From: Trichodesmium sp002260545 | GTDB lineage: Bacteria > Cyanobacteriota > Cyanobacteriia > Cyanobacteriales > Microcoleaceae | Length of the DNA: 64,000 nt | NCBI RefSeq assembly: GCF_050016015.1 | Contig: NZ_JBNHEQ010000071.1 | Location: 4,949 to 68,948 of the forward strand | Direction of reading: 5' to 3' | Shown: one piece after another, positions 27,966 through 37,871 of the stretch | How the letters are laid out: each line of letters starts with the position of its first letter | How positions within the stretch are numbered: the first letter of the stretch is position 1 | Made by a program: the position numbers and the translations under genes | Notes under the pieces: generated by a model | Seen by the model: only the letters and a program-made list of their open reading frames with translations | Databases searched by the model: none | What the model was told of the DNA's origin: nothing

Positions 27966-30656
27966 TTACTCCTCACATTCCAAAAGATTAAATTGACTAA
28001 CAGGATAATCTAGAGGCAAAAACGTATAACCCAATGGCGAACAACTAGACTTAACAACCTCAGTAAAACTAATTCTTGACTCCTGCCGATCGCCATTCGG
28101 TAAAAAAGTTATCTTTCCCGTAGCACCATAAGAACTAAAATTTTCAGCAGCCAAAACTTTTTGCAGAGCAATACGATTTAACTCTTTCTGCTCCGGGAGT
28201 GACTCCAAAGCAGTAACCAAAGCCTGAACTGAATCATAAGCAAAAGCGGTACGCCAACTCACAGCACCACCCCAAAGTGCTTTAGCTTCCTGGGGAAAAT
28301 CAAGATTAGGACTATTCAAACTGTGCCAAGGTGTAGCCACTATAAGATTTCTCTCCGCTTCGTCAGCACCAAACTTGAGAGCATAATCATTATAAAGACT
28401 ATCTCCAGCAACGATCGGTAAATTCAACTGCCAATTTGCTTTTATTACCTCTATTCCCTTAGATAAACTGAAAATATCTGGTAATAATACTATAGCTGTA
28501 GCCTTTTGTTTCTGCGCTCTATCTATAGCAGCACTAGCATTAAAAGCAGTTCTCGATAAATCAAATTTCTCATCCAAATCTTTAACTATTTTGCCCCGAC
28601 CCGCAGTGAAACTGAGACTAAATTGATCCTTGAGAGATTCACTGTAAACATCATTAGGAATATGAAATAAAGCTACTTTTGGCTGTTCATCTTCAGATTG
28701 ACTAATTAAGTAACTAGCCATTGCTTGAGCCATTGTCGCATCAGATGGAATCATCCGAAACAAAAAATTATTACGATTAGATAATTTAGAAGTATTAGCA
28801 GTAGGAGAAATTAATACCAGTTTATTATCTTCATAAATTGGAGCTACTTTCATAGTAATTTGACTAGAAAGATGACCAACTACAGCTAAAACTTGACCAG
28901 TTGCAGCCAAAGCATTTGCTCTTCTCACAGCTTGTGTAGAAGAGTTGACATCATCAGCAATAATCACAATTAAACCATTACCTCCGAGTCGGTTATCACT
29001 TTTGTTAATTGCATCTTGAGCTTGAGCAACTCCCCGCAAGATTTCTAAACTATAGTTGAGCGATCTGGAATCACCAGTCATTGGTACTGCAACAGCTATA
29101 GTATAAGCTTCAGTATTGTTAGCAGCCAATTTAGCATTATTTAGGTAAATCAGAGTTTCTGGATCGTTAATTTGTTTTTTTCTAGCTGTTTCTAAGAGTG
29201 TGACTGCTTGAAGATAATTAGCATCAGCAAAAGCTTTAACTCCTTCTTCTTTGTCTGTAGTTGCCGAACCAGGAATTAGAATTTCTTCACCACAACTTAA
29301 TTTGTCATCAAACTTTAGAGGGCAAGTTGTTGGTGCTTCAGGCAAGAAAGCAATAAAAACAGCTATTACTCCCAATGTGAATAGAGAAATTTTGCCTAAC
29401 CATTTATTAGGTTGAGGAGTATTTTTTTGAGATTTACCCTTAAAATTAAGTAGCTTTGACTGGAGTAGTCGTGAATAAGACTGGTTTTCAGTTACAGGAG
29501 TGGGTTTTTTGTTTTGGGTGGGTAATGGTTTAAGTTCAACTTCTGTTTCTGTTTCTACTTGTTCCTTACAGGTAGCAAGACGTTCGAGAATATCTTCGTT
29601 TGTTTGGGGACGACACTGAGGCAAATTAGTCATCATCTCATCAATTAAATCTGCCAACCCTTTTGAGATTTGAGTAGCATGGTCTCGCCACATTAATCTA
29701 CCAGTTTGAGGTTCTGTGGGTAAGTTACTAGGATTTTCTGCTGTTAGTAAGAAAACTAGAGTCCGACCAATAGCAAAGACATCCGACTGTCTTGTTACTT
29801 TGCCTTCATATTGTTCTGGGGATGTATAACCTTGAGAAATAATTCCACTAACATTTTTGCCTTCTACTTGTCTTAAATATGTTTCTGTAACTTGTCTAGT
29901 AGCGCCAAAGTCAATTAAAGCTAGTTGACCCCACTCTTGTTTTTGGGAGTCTTCCTGATTTGCTGTCTGACTTTTTTTGTTCTCAACTTCGTTTTTGTCG
30001 CCCTCTGTTGCTCCAAGTGTTTTTGTATTATTTCCTAGTTGTGCAACATTTTTTGGAGTCAGTGAGATAGGATCTAAATTTTCGGCTTCCCTAGCTTCTA
30101 TATCTTTTGGCTGAACTTGACTACTCTGTGACAAATTATCAGATACTATCTGTTGCGCAATAGTATTATTTTGGTTTTCCGCTGTAGAACGCAGAATGAT
30201 ATTTGTTGGTTTAATATCCCGATGGATACACTGATACTGATGGAGTTTGCTAATAATTTCTACTAATTGTGTTAACCAGGCGATCGCTTGCTCTTCTTCT
30301 ATAGGTTCCCCCTGATTATTTTGTTCGAGCCAGTCAGATAAATTTATCCCCTCAATTTTTTCCATTACTAGACAGTGTAATGGCCCCACATCTTCTGTTG
30401 ACTCAATAAAATATGCTTCTGGTCCCACTTCTGGTAATCCAAGATCGTGCAATTGTGTTAAAACATTTGCCTCTTGTTCAAACAGAGAAATGACTTGCTC
30501 CATTTCTTCATCATCTATTGCTTTTGGTACTTGCAATATTTTCAGAATTTTTCTTGTACCACCATCATCAACTTCCCAAGTTTGACCAAAACCACAGTCT
30601 CCTAGTAGTTTGATTGCCTGATAGCGGTCTTGTAATATTTGTCCAGGATTAATCAT
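27966..30656 (-). CDS. Serine/threonine protein kinase fused to an ABC-type branched-chain amino acid receptor domain
   Basis: 896 residues: kinase (about 12-375), one membrane helix (about 423-443, ISLFTLGVIAVFIAFLP) and an extracytoplasmic Leu/Ile/Val-binding-type receptor (about 500-885). Kinase marks: Gly loop GDCGFG at 19-24, Lys39, catalytic IHRDIKPTN near 143, DFGATRQ near 247; between them is an unusual 70-residue Asn/Gln/Glu-rich insert. Receptor marks: AVAVPMTGDSRSLN, VVGHLSSQITMKVAPIY, SPTANTSKLS, the periplasmic-binding type I fold. The topology places ligand sensing outside and phosphorylation inside. Such kinase/ABC receptor fusions are known in cyanobacteria; ligand and target are unknown. 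Stands alone. Confidence 0.92.
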   Translation of the reverse strand: MINPGQILQDRYQAIKLLGDCGFGQTWEVDDGGTRKILKILQVPKAIDDEEMEQVISLFEQEANVLTQLHDLGLPEVGPEAYFIESTEDVGPLHCLVMEKIEGINLSDWLEQNNQGEPIEEEQAIAWLTQLVEIISKLHQYQCIHRDIKPTNIILRSTAENQNNTIAQQIVSDNLSQSSQVQPKDIEAREAENLDPISLTPKNVAQLGNNTKTLGATEGDKNEVENKKSQTANQEDSQKQEWGQLALIDFGATRQVTETYLRQVEGKNVSGIISQGYTSPEQYEGKVTRQSDVFAIGRTLVFLLTAENPSNLPTEPQTGRLMWRDHATQISKGLADLIDEMMTNLPQCRPQTNEDILERLATCKEQVETETEVELKPLPTQNKKPTPVTENQSYSRLLQSKLLNFKGKSQKNTPQPNKWLGKISLFTLGVIAVFIAFLPEAPTTCPLKFDDKLSCGEEILIPGSATTDKEEGVKAFADANYLQAVTLLETARKKQINDPETLIYLNNAKLAANNTEAYTIAVAVPMTGDSRSLNYSLEILRGVAQAQDAINKSDNRLGGNGLIVIIADDVNSSTQAVRRANALAATGQVLAVVGHLSSQITMKVAPIYEDNKLVLISPTANTSKLSNRNNFLFRMIPSDATMAQAMASYLISQSEDEQPKVALFHIPNDVYSESLKDQFSLSFTAGRGKIVKDLDEKFDLSRTAFNASAAIDRAQKQKATAIVLLPDIFSLSKGIEVIKANWQLNLPIVAGDSLYNDYALKFGADEAERNLIVATPWHSLNSPNLDFPQEAKALWGGAVSWRTAFAYDSVQALVTALESLPEQKELNRIALQKVLAAENFSSYGATGKITFLPNGDRQESRISFTEVVKSSCSPLGYTFLPLDYPVSQFNLLECEE

Positions 30657-30665
30657 CAGTTATCA

Positions 30666-30735
30666 GTTAGCCTCTTGCAGAGGAACTAGGTTAACAGTTA
30701 GCCTCCTGGTGGAGGAACTGCGTTAACAGTACCTC
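30666..30735. repeat. Palindromic repeat family G (two units)
   Basis: Two related units, cctcttgcagaggaac and cctcctggtggaggaactgc, each followed by gttaacag. Relatives at 18289-18316 and 50945-50990. Confidence 0.65.
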
Positions 30736-30816
30736 CTATAATAGGGAGGCAAAAAAATCAGAAATTTCCTTTTTTATCCCCTGGCTAAAGCATACGGGAA
30801 TCGAAGGCAATTTCTC

Positions 30817-30952
30817 ATATCATGTCCGTTGGTATAGTCTTGTGTAAAAGTTGGGGAAATATCTACCTTATCCAAGATTTTTTCTTCTCTTACTACTTCT
30901 TCCTCTTTCCTTACCTTCTCACTTGCAATACCGATGCTACCAGACATGATAT
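30817..30952. repeat. MITE-like repeat family B copy 1
   Basis: Inverted ends atatcatgtccgttggtat and accgatgctaccagacatga (then tat), about 136 bp, T/C-rich interior, no gene. Full copies also at 37872-38017, 50526-50685 and 52836-52961. Confidence 0.75.
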
Positions 30953-30995
30953 CATAAGGCATTAGAAGAGAAGGCTGGCGTCAATCTTGATATAC

Positions 30996-31085
30996 AACAC
31001 TTCCCGATGTTATGAGGTACACATTTGGCGAGCAAGATTTTGGCAACACAAGAGTTTTACTATTTCAACTTGTACCTCATTTGTC
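30996..31085. repeat. Palindromic repeat family A copy 2
   Basis: Inverted tatgaggtaca / tgtacctcat about 60 bp apart, as in the copy at 10509. Confidence 0.6.
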
Positions 31086-31152
31086 CGAAATCTGCTCTAT
31101 CGGTTTAGCTAAAACACATTGACAACATATTTTGATTGCAGCAGGACTAAAT

Positions 31153-31287
31153 TTATACCGTCTCAATAATTGGTTGAATGATGTTCCTCATTTTACCTGG
31201 CAGACTTTTGCCTTTTGCCTTCTCTAAAAGCTTGGGATTGATTCCTTCTACTCCATTCCAGTTGCCACAGACTTGACAGTAAGTCAT
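31153..31287 (-). CDS. Possible 44-residue protein with a CxxC motif
   Basis: Begins MTYCQVCGNWNGVEG and ends IIQPIIETV. One CxxC pair and a basic stretch; reads protein-like but is very short, has only a weak aggatt ribosome-binding site, and lies beside repeats. It may be the N-terminal remnant of a larger zinc-finger protein. Confidence 0.2.
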   Translation of the reverse strand: MTYCQVCGNWNGVEGINPKLLEKAKGKSLPGKMRNIIQPIIETV

Positions 31288-31290
31288 TAT

Positions 31291-31425
31291 AGTAATCCTA
31301 AATAGGTCGTGATCAATTAAAAAGTAGATAAAAAACTTGAAACTCCGGCCTGTTCGCTGTTCCCTGTTCCCTCCATACCTAAAAAGCAGTAAGATTTTTG
31401 CCACGAATATGCGGAGGATTGCTAT
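31291..31425. repeat. Interspersed repeat family M copy 2 (reverse)
   Basis: Ends in gaatatgcggaggattgct (then atat); the inverted partner end is aataggtcgtgatca-like. Contains the ccctgttccc heptamers. See 9763 and 50276. Confidence 0.5.
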
Positions 31426-31455
31426 ATCTAAACATAATACAATTGATAACTCTTA

Positions 31456-32424
31456 TTATACATCACCTAAATCACAACAATCTTGAATTGGTTCCTCACT
31501 CAAGTTATAAATAGACCGACTCAAATCACCTCCTTCAGATAAACTCTTCTCATATTTTTGTAATAAACTATTCCATCTATCCTTAACCTCTAAATCATCA
31601 GGATTACTCCGGCGTAAATTTCCTAACTCTGTAATAGTCTCATGCCACAAATCATTTTTTTCATAAATATCAATCTTGTCCATAACAGTTTCAGCAGACT
31701 CTAGCTCACTAATCAAACTATCATTTGCTGGCATCCTTTTCACCACTCCCTTAACTAACAACTCCTTGTCTCCACAATTCAAAGTAAATACCCAACTATA
31801 GGTTTGTAGATTATCCTCAGCCACTTTTAAAGGAGGGGCACTAGAGGGTAATTTAAAATTAATAAATCCTCCCTCCGATTTAATATTAAATTTAGTCTGA
31901 TAAATTTGCTCCTCAGAATAATTATCCACTAAATTGAACTTAATATAACTGCTAGAACGAGGAACATACAACCAAAAATTCGGATGACTTGCCAAGGTTT
32001 TCTCCCATTGATTACGTTCATTAATTAATGCTAAAAAAGACTTTTCATTTTGAGCACAACTGCCACCGTTAGACTTCACCCCACCACGAGTACCCCCAGG
32101 AATTCTCCTACCATCTCGCATCTTAAGTTCTCTATCTCTATCCGCCACTTTATATTCAACAAAGCTTTGAAATTCAGAGATAGGAGGCTCTGCTGCTCTA
32201 ACTTTTTCTGTGATAGGTAAGGCACTTTCCCATAGTTGAATAGCTTGCTTGTTAACCAGTTGTCGAAATACAGTAGTTTGCCGAAGAGGTCGATCAAATT
32301 CCTCTATTTTGCCAGACTGTTGCCCTAGAACAGATAGTTTCATTGTCCCTGCTACTGGTTGGAGTATCCCTACACTTAGTCCACAAATGCCAATAATAAC
32401 AACACCAAATCTTTTGATTTTCAT
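31456..32424 (-). CDS. DUF928 domain protein, secreted or lipid-facing
   Basis: 322 residues with an N-terminal signal-like segment (FGVVIIGICGLSVGILQPVAG). Residues about 100-230 match DUF928: RRIPGGTRGG, then FLALINE, HPNFWLYVPR, EEQIYQTKFNIKSEGG, FKLPSSAPPL and WVFTLNCGDKELLVKGVVKRM. The C-terminal part is helical and may fold as TPR-like repeats. In cyanobacteria this family is often found near CHASE2 or TPR/CHAT proteins; function unknown. No operon partner here. Confidence 0.85.
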   Translation of the reverse strand: MKIKRFGVVIIGICGLSVGILQPVAGTMKLSVLGQQSGKIEEFDRPLRQTTVFRQLVNKQAIQLWESALPITEKVRAAEPPISEFQSFVEYKVADRDRELKMRDGRRIPGGTRGGVKSNGGSCAQNEKSFLALINERNQWEKTLASHPNFWLYVPRSSSYIKFNLVDNYSEEQIYQTKFNIKSEGGFINFKLPSSAPPLKVAEDNLQTYSWVFTLNCGDKELLVKGVVKRMPANDSLISELESAETVMDKIDIYEKNDLWHETITELGNLRRSNPDDLEVKDRWNSLLQKYEKSLSEGGDLSRSIYNLSEEPIQDCCDLGDV

Positions 32425-32656
32425 TATTTTTTCCCTTTTTCCAAAAATTATCCAAGTTTAGCCAAATTATAAGTCAAATCTAATTATTTTTCTACTATGC
32501 CCGATCGCTTACAACTGTTTTAAGAGCCATCTACTACCTCAGATTTGGCTTTAGCTTCTGGATCATATTTTGCAGAGTAGGAAGGCTTTGTTGCACAAAA
32601 GACGATGAGAGGGTAAAAATAGTAGAGTATGGCACAAAAAACTGTACCAAGTAGAT

Positions 32657-33634
32657 ATGAGTAAGTCTAAGTCCAAGTCTAAGTACCGAGTTAGCAACTG
32701 GTCTGAATATGATGCCTCCTTAAGGCAACGAGGAAGTCTAACATTTTGGCTTAATCAAGAGGTGATAGAGCAGTGGCTGCATCAGGAGAAAACAGGACGC
32801 AAGGGAGCATCCAATACCTACAGCAATGTAGCCATTGAATTAATGGCTACATTACAGTCCTTATTTGGCTTGGCTGGGCGACAAACAGAAGGTTTTGTGG
32901 CATCTATATTGGCCTTGATGGGGGTAGACTTACCAGTGCCAGACCACAGTACTTGATCTCGTCGCCTGAGCAAATTAAACATAGAGATACCAGTATTACC
33001 ATCAACAGAGGCCATACACCTGGTAGTAGACTCTACAGGGGTAAAAGTATATGGTGAGGGAGAATGGAAAACCAGGCAACACGGTGTAGGTAAACGTAGA
33101 ACATGGCGTAAACTGCATCTGGGAGTGAATCAGGCAACAGGAGAAATTGTGAGTGCGGTGGTAACAACTAACAATGTTAGTGATGAGCAAGTATTTTCTG
33201 ACCTACTAGAAATCAATGAAGGACAGATAGTTCAAGTTTCAGGAGATGGGGCTTATGATCAGCGTAAATGCTACGATGCTGCTAGCAAGCAGGGGGCAAC
33301 ACCAACAATACCACCACGAAAAGATGCCATAATCATAATATGGCAACATGGTAACTGTAAAGCAGCACCGCATCCTAGAGATGAAAATCTAAGACGAATA
33401 AGGAAAGTAGGACGGAAAAAGTGGAAGCGTGATAGTGGCTATCATCGACGTTCGTTATCTGTTTGCGTAGCATTCCGAAGGAAAACCACTATGTTTAGGC
33501 TCAAAGTGATATTCGGAGGTAAGCTACGAAGACGAAAATTCGACACTCAAGCAGTTGAATTATTTATACAATGTGCGATTCTCAACCGCATGATTCAAAC
33601 TGGCTTACCAGAAAGTTACCTTGTAACTTTATAG
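32657..33634 (+). pseudogene. IS5-family DDE transposase, in-frame TGA and a 9-residue insertion
   Basis: One frame of about 325 codons. The first part (NWSEYDASLRQRGSLTFW, LMGVDLPVPDHST) stops at TGA 32954-32956; homologues have a Leu codon there (DHSTLSRR). The frame goes on with VVDSTGVKVYGEG (first Asp), VSGDGAYDQRKC (second Asp) and a C-terminal RRRKFDTQAVELF. Near the end, RRSL and TTMFRLK, normally close together, are split by the 9 residues SVCVAFRRK, encoded by a copy of repeat family H (33458-33484). So the element is young enough to show perfect target duplication but its transposase is inactive. Confidence 0.88.
33458..33484 (+). repeat. Family H repeat inserted in frame in the transposase
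   Basis: 27 bp, tctgtttgcgtagcattccg then aaggaaa. The sequence without it would restore the usual SL-TTMFRLK junction of IS5-type transposases. Other copies at 9442, 51163 and 56873. Confidence 0.75.
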
Positions 33635-33698
33635 TTATACCGCCACAAGGGGGTGATTTGGCGATCGCTACCTTCATGCAACAAAGCCGAGTAGGAAT

Positions 33699-34339
33699 GA
33701 TATCATGTCCGGTAGCATCGGTTTTTTCATTAATTGATAATTGATAATTACCTCTCCCTTTTAGGGAGAGGTAAGACACTCTAAGGAAAAGATTTATTTT
33801 TTTCCCCTATCCAAGGGGCAGGGCTGTTTCAAAGTCAAATAAATAATTGATTAAGGAGAATTGGGGACACGTCGATAAAAATTTGGGGAAAAGTTACGAA
33901 AATAGATACGATTTTTAGTGTTGGAGGTAGGGAAAAGCTGCCTGCTCACATCTTGGTCAAATCAACGAAATTTCTGAAAAATCAATTGCCACACCAAAAT
34001 TATTGCTCGAGAAATTTGGGGAAAATTAGCGTGTAAATGGTGAAAAATTCTCCCCTGCTCCGTGCTCCCCCGCTCCCCCTCTACCTTAACCAAGAATGAA
34101 ACAGCCCTGCCTATCCAAGGGGAGGCTTCAAGGCGTGAATTATCTAATTATTTAATTGCTTAATTATTAATTATTTCGGTAAAAGGGTAAGAATTCAGAA
34201 TGAGCGAATTTAGAATTCAAAAATTTGGGATAAAAGCTTTAGTATTCTTGGAATTAAGGGTATTAACCCCGAAAGAACTTAAATTTCCTGTAGATATTCA
34301 CCCTTTGGTTTACACAAACGATACCAGGGGACATGATAT
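33699..34339. repeat. Family B ends 640 bp apart, with nested family D and heptamer repeats
   Basis: Left end tatcatgtccggtagcatcg and right end cgataccaggggacatgat (then at) are the inverted ends of family B. The interior holds ctctcccttttagggagag, a gggagaa tract and a ttatttcggtaaaa end of family D. No gene. Confidence 0.5.
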
Positions 34340-34480
34340 GAATGCCACTTTGTCAAGTTCTTTTGCTTTTTTGTACTTTTCAACTGCGGCCTCAATTTTT
34401 CCAACTCTAGCTAATTTTGTACCCTCCTCCATCAGCTTTTCTGCCTGAGCTAATGATTTTGCCCAAGTTAGTAAATTTAC
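34340..34480 (-). pseudogene. TPR-motif fragment
   Basis: Reads LLTWAKSLAQAEKLMEE and ARVGKIEAAVEKYKKAKELD, a helical repeat segment typical of TPR-containing kinases or WD proteins. It is cut on both sides by repeats (family B right end and family D), so it is a remnant. Confidence 0.45.
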
Positions 34481-34590
34481 CGAATAATTAAGGTTTAAAG
34501 CCAACTAGATCAAGAGAAACAATGAATTTATTTTCCTTTTATTCAATCCTATCCGTTTTAGGGAGAGGTAATTATCAATTATCAATTATC
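34478..34590. repeat. Family D, copy identical to 38581-38693
   Basis: 113 bp, starts taccgaataattaagg, ends in the gaggtaattatcaatt tract. The copy 4103 bp downstream is identical base for base. It lies 136 bp before the acyl-CoA ligase gene. Confidence 0.85.
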
Positions 34591-34725
34591 CATTATCCAT
34601 TATTGAACTTGAGCTTGAGCTTAAGTTCTGGATTTCATTATCAAATCACTCAAATTTTCGGTTACACTTGAAGAGAAAGCGATCAAAAAACAAATAAAAA
34701 TTAACTTCAAAAGAGAGAACTAAAG

Positions 34726-37461
34726 ATGATACAAACAATACAAACAACAGATCCGACTTATGATATTCTGAGAGCAGAACGACAACCCCTAACTTCCATA
34801 TTTGCTCCAGAAAGTGTGGCCGTAATCGGTGCTACCGATAGAGTTGGCAGTGTGGGTCGCACAATCCTCTGGAATCTGATGAGCAATCCTTTTGGGGGTA
34901 CGATTTTTCCAGTTAATCCCAAGCGCCATAATGTCCTAGGAATTCCAGCCTACCCAAATATCAAAGCCATACCAGAACCAATTGACTTAGCAATTATCGC
35001 CATTCCCGCTCCCATGGTTCCTGATGCTGTGCGCGACTGTGTGGAAGTCGGAGTCAAGGGCGCAATCATTATCTCCGCAGGATTCAAAGAAATTGGACCA
35101 GAAGGCATAGAATTAGAACAACAAATTATGGCAACAGCCAAGGGCAAAATGCGACTGATTGGCCCTAACTGTTTAGGTTTAATGAACCCCCATAGTGGAC
35201 TTAACGCTACCTTTGCTAGCACAATGGCAAACCCAGGCAACCTTGGTTTCATTAGTCAGAGTGGAGCATTTTGTACAGCCGTTCTCGACTGGAGTTTCCC
35301 AGAAAACGTAGGCTTCAGTGCATTCATTTCCATAGGCTCAATGCTAGATTTAGACTGGGGCGACCTGATCTACTATCTTGGAGACGACCCCCACACCAAA
35401 AGTATTGTCATCTATATGGAATCTATTGGCAATGCCCGGTCATTCCTGTCTGCTGCTCGTGAAGTAGCATTGACAAAACCAATAATAGTAATCAAAGCTG
35501 GTCAAACTGAAGCTGCTGCTAAAGCTGCTGCTTCACATACAGGGTCACTCACAGGTAGTGATGAAGTCCTAAATGCTGCCTTTCGTCGGTGTGGGGTGCT
35601 GCGGGTGAATCGCATCTCTGAACTATTTAATATGGCAGAAGTGATGGCAAAACAGCCACGGCTACCAAAAGGACCGAGACTGACAATTATTACTAATGCT
35701 GGAGGACCAGGAGTGTTAGCGACGGACGCCCTGATTGCTACTGGTGGAGAACTTGCACCTCTGGCAGAAGAAACAATTGCTCAATTGAATGAATTTCTCC
35801 CCACCCATTGGAGTCATGCTAACCCCATTGATATTCTTGGTGATGCTGATCCAGAGCGCTACCGCAAAACTTTAGAAGTAGCAATTAAAGATCCTAACAC
35901 TGACGGTTTGCTGGTAATTTTGACTCCTCAAGCAATGACCGATCCCACTCAAACAGCCGAACAGTTAAAGCATTATGCTCAGACTGCTAAAAAACCAGTA
36001 TTAGCAAGTTGGATGGGAGGGGATGAGGTAACTACAGGTGAAACTATTCTCAATCGTGCTAGTATCTCGACTTATCGTTATCCAGATTCTGCTGCCAAGC
36101 TCTTTAACTTTATGTGGCAGTACAATTATAATTTACAGGGTATTTATGAAACTCCATTGCTAGCACAAGAACAAGAAAGCGGTCCAAACTGTTCTATAGT
36201 TGAGCAAATTATCAAAAATGCTCAGGATGCAGGTAGAAATATTCTCACAGAATCAGAATCAAAACAAATTTTAGCTGCTTATGGTATTCCCATTGTGCAG
36301 ACCTTGGTTGCAAAAAATGAAGCAGAAGCAGTGGAACGTGCTAATATAATTGGTTATCCAGTGGTGCTGAAACTGTTTTCCGAGACAATCACCCATAAAA
36401 CTGATGTGGATGGTGTACAGTTAAATCTTAAAGATGCAGAAGCAGTAAAATGGGCATATCAAAATATTCAAACCTCTGTAACTGAGAAAGTAGGGTCTGA
36501 GCATTTTCTAGGGGTGACAGTACAACCAATGTTAAGTTTAGACCGTGGCTATGAGTTGATTATTGGTAGTAGTGTTGACCCGCAGTTTGGTCCGGTGTTA
36601 GTGTTTGGTACGGGTGGGCAGTTAGTAGAGGTGTTTAGAGACCGGGCGATCGCTCTACCTCCTTTGAATACAACTCTCGCTCGCCGGATGATGGAACAGA
36701 CAAAAATTTATCAAGCGCTCAAAGGAGTAAGGGGAAGGAAAGCTGTAGATTTGGGAGCGCTGGAAAAGTTATTGGTGAAATTTAGTCAGTTGGTGGTAGA
36801 GGAACCTTGGATTAAGGAAATTGATATTAATCCTCTGTTGGCTTCTGCGGAAAGATTGATTGCTTTGGACGCAAGGATAGTTCTCCATGATAAGAGCGTG
36901 GGTGTAGAGAATCTACCATCATCAGCTATTCGTCCCTATCCTACTCAATATATAGAACCTTGGCAAATGAGAAATGGCGAGGAGGTGACTATTCGCCCTA
37001 TTCGCCCAGAGGATGAACCGTTGATTGTTCAGTTCCACAAAACGTTGTCAGAGGAAAGTGTGTATTTGCGGTATTTTAATTTTCTGAAGTTGAGTCGGCG
37101 CATTGCTCACGAACGGTTAACTAGGATTTGCTTTATTGATTACCATCGGGAAATGGCATTGGTGGCAGATTATAAAAATCCAGAAACGGGAAGCCATGAA
37201 ATTTTAGGAGTGGGTCGTTTGAGTAAGTCACATGGGGTCAATGAGGCTGAGTTTGCGATGTTGGTTAGCGATCGCTATCAACGTCAGGGTTTGGGTACTG
37301 AGTTACTGTTGCGATTGGTGCAGGTGGGTCGAGATGAGAAGTTAAAGCGAATAGTTGCTACGGTTTTAGCTGAGAATACACCTATGCAAAGAGTTTGTGA
37401 GAAGGTTGGTTTTCAGTTGCAACGTGGTGCTGGTGTAGTAGAGGCGAAAATAGATTTATAG
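34726..37461 (+). CDS. Acetate-CoA ligase (ADP-forming) family protein fused to GNAT acetyltransferase (Pat/PatZ-like)
   Basis: 911 residues. CoA-binding domain (about 25-140: SVAVIGATDRVGSVGRT, FPVNPK), succinyl-CoA-ligase-like domain (about 155-470) with the phospho-His context AASHTGSLTGSDE, ATP-grasp domain (about 500-715: GYPVVLKLFSETITHKTD, KEIDINPLLA), and a C-terminal GNAT domain (about 735-905) with RPIRPEDE, ISR-type strands and the acetyl-CoA-binding YQRQGLGTELL. This architecture is that of the protein lysine acetyltransferase YfiQ/Pat, which controls acetyl-CoA synthetase. In the Pat proteins the ligase half is often inactive; here the His is present. Good aagagagaac ribosome-binding site. 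Single gene. Confidence 0.92.
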   Translation: MIQTIQTTDPTYDILRAERQPLTSIFAPESVAVIGATDRVGSVGRTILWNLMSNPFGGTIFPVNPKRHNVLGIPAYPNIKAIPEPIDLAIIAIPAPMVPDAVRDCVEVGVKGAIIISAGFKEIGPEGIELEQQIMATAKGKMRLIGPNCLGLMNPHSGLNATFASTMANPGNLGFISQSGAFCTAVLDWSFPENVGFSAFISIGSMLDLDWGDLIYYLGDDPHTKSIVIYMESIGNARSFLSAAREVALTKPIIVIKAGQTEAAAKAAASHTGSLTGSDEVLNAAFRRCGVLRVNRISELFNMAEVMAKQPRLPKGPRLTIITNAGGPGVLATDALIATGGELAPLAEETIAQLNEFLPTHWSHANPIDILGDADPERYRKTLEVAIKDPNTDGLLVILTPQAMTDPTQTAEQLKHYAQTAKKPVLASWMGGDEVTTGETILNRASISTYRYPDSAAKLFNFMWQYNYNLQGIYETPLLAQEQESGPNCSIVEQIIKNAQDAGRNILTESESKQILAAYGIPIVQTLVAKNEAEAVERANIIGYPVVLKLFSETITHKTDVDGVQLNLKDAEAVKWAYQNIQTSVTEKVGSEHFLGVTVQPMLSLDRGYELIIGSSVDPQFGPVLVFGTGGQLVEVFRDRAIALPPLNTTLARRMMEQTKIYQALKGVRGRKAVDLGALEKLLVKFSQLVVEEPWIKEIDINPLLASAERLIALDARIVLHDKSVGVENLPSSAIRPYPTQYIEPWQMRNGEEVTIRPIRPEDEPLIVQFHKTLSEESVYLRYFNFLKLSRRIAHERLTRICFIDYHREMALVADYKNPETGSHEILGVGRLSKSHGVNEAEFAMLVSDRYQRQGLGTELLLRLVQVGRDEKLKRIVATVLAENTPMQRVCEKVGFQLQRGAGVVEAKIDL

Positions 37462-37512
37462 TTTTGACAATTTTACTAGATATAGCAATCATACTAAATC
37501 CGGTTTATAGAG

Positions 37513-37660
37513 TTTTGGGGAGATGGGGAGATGGGGAGATGGGGAGATGGGGAGATGGTTAGAGGTGAAAGATTAGCTTTTGATAACCGGATTTGGTATC
37601 ATATTTCAGTTGTGAGATTTTAGCGGTAGTTAGGAGTCAGGAGTCAGGAGTCAGGAGTCA
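37513..37660. repeat. GGGGAGAT tandem array (37513-37560) and AGGAGTC array (37631-37660)
   Basis: Six 8-bp and four 7-bp head-to-tail units in the 1.4-kb spacer before glgP (37462-38907), which has no gene. Confidence 0.8.
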
Positions 37661-37812
37661 TATAGAATTCGGTTAATATTCGTCCGCAGCGACGAAGCGG
37701 AAGCAATCGAAATACGCCCCTGAGATTGCTATCCGTTCCGGAATGCTCCGCAAACCTTCCACGGAGTGACCGTCGCTGCGGACTTAGCTATGGTAATTAT
37801 CCCGATTCTATA
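37661..37812. repeat. Palindromic element family I, with a perfect 13-bp inner stem
   Basis: Outer ends tatagaattc.. and ..cgattctata; inner arms gtccgcagcgacg (37682) and cgtcgctgcggac (37771), perfect. Carries gaagcggaagcaat, the dispersed element also seen at 62132-62258, and a family H copy at 37738-37757. Confidence 0.7.
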
Positions 37813-37871
37813 TCAAGAGTCAGAATATGGAAGGATTTTGATTTATCTTAATTGTTCTGAAATATCTCATA

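Larger units (their letters stand above)
32584..33688 (+). mobile_element. IS5-family (IS903-group-like) insertion sequence, 1105 bp
   Basis: Terminal inverted repeats ggctttgttgcacaaaa (32584) and atgcaacaaagcc (ending 33688). Flanked by a perfect 9-bp target duplication gagtaggaa (32575-32583 and 33689-33697), the size expected for the IS903 group. Carries one transposase gene, broken (see next). Confidence 0.93.

Noticed and set aside
30774..30962. Small gene with MSGSIGIA start
   Set aside because: Same peptide arises from every copy of repeat family B (also 50429-50659); it is the repeat, not a gene.
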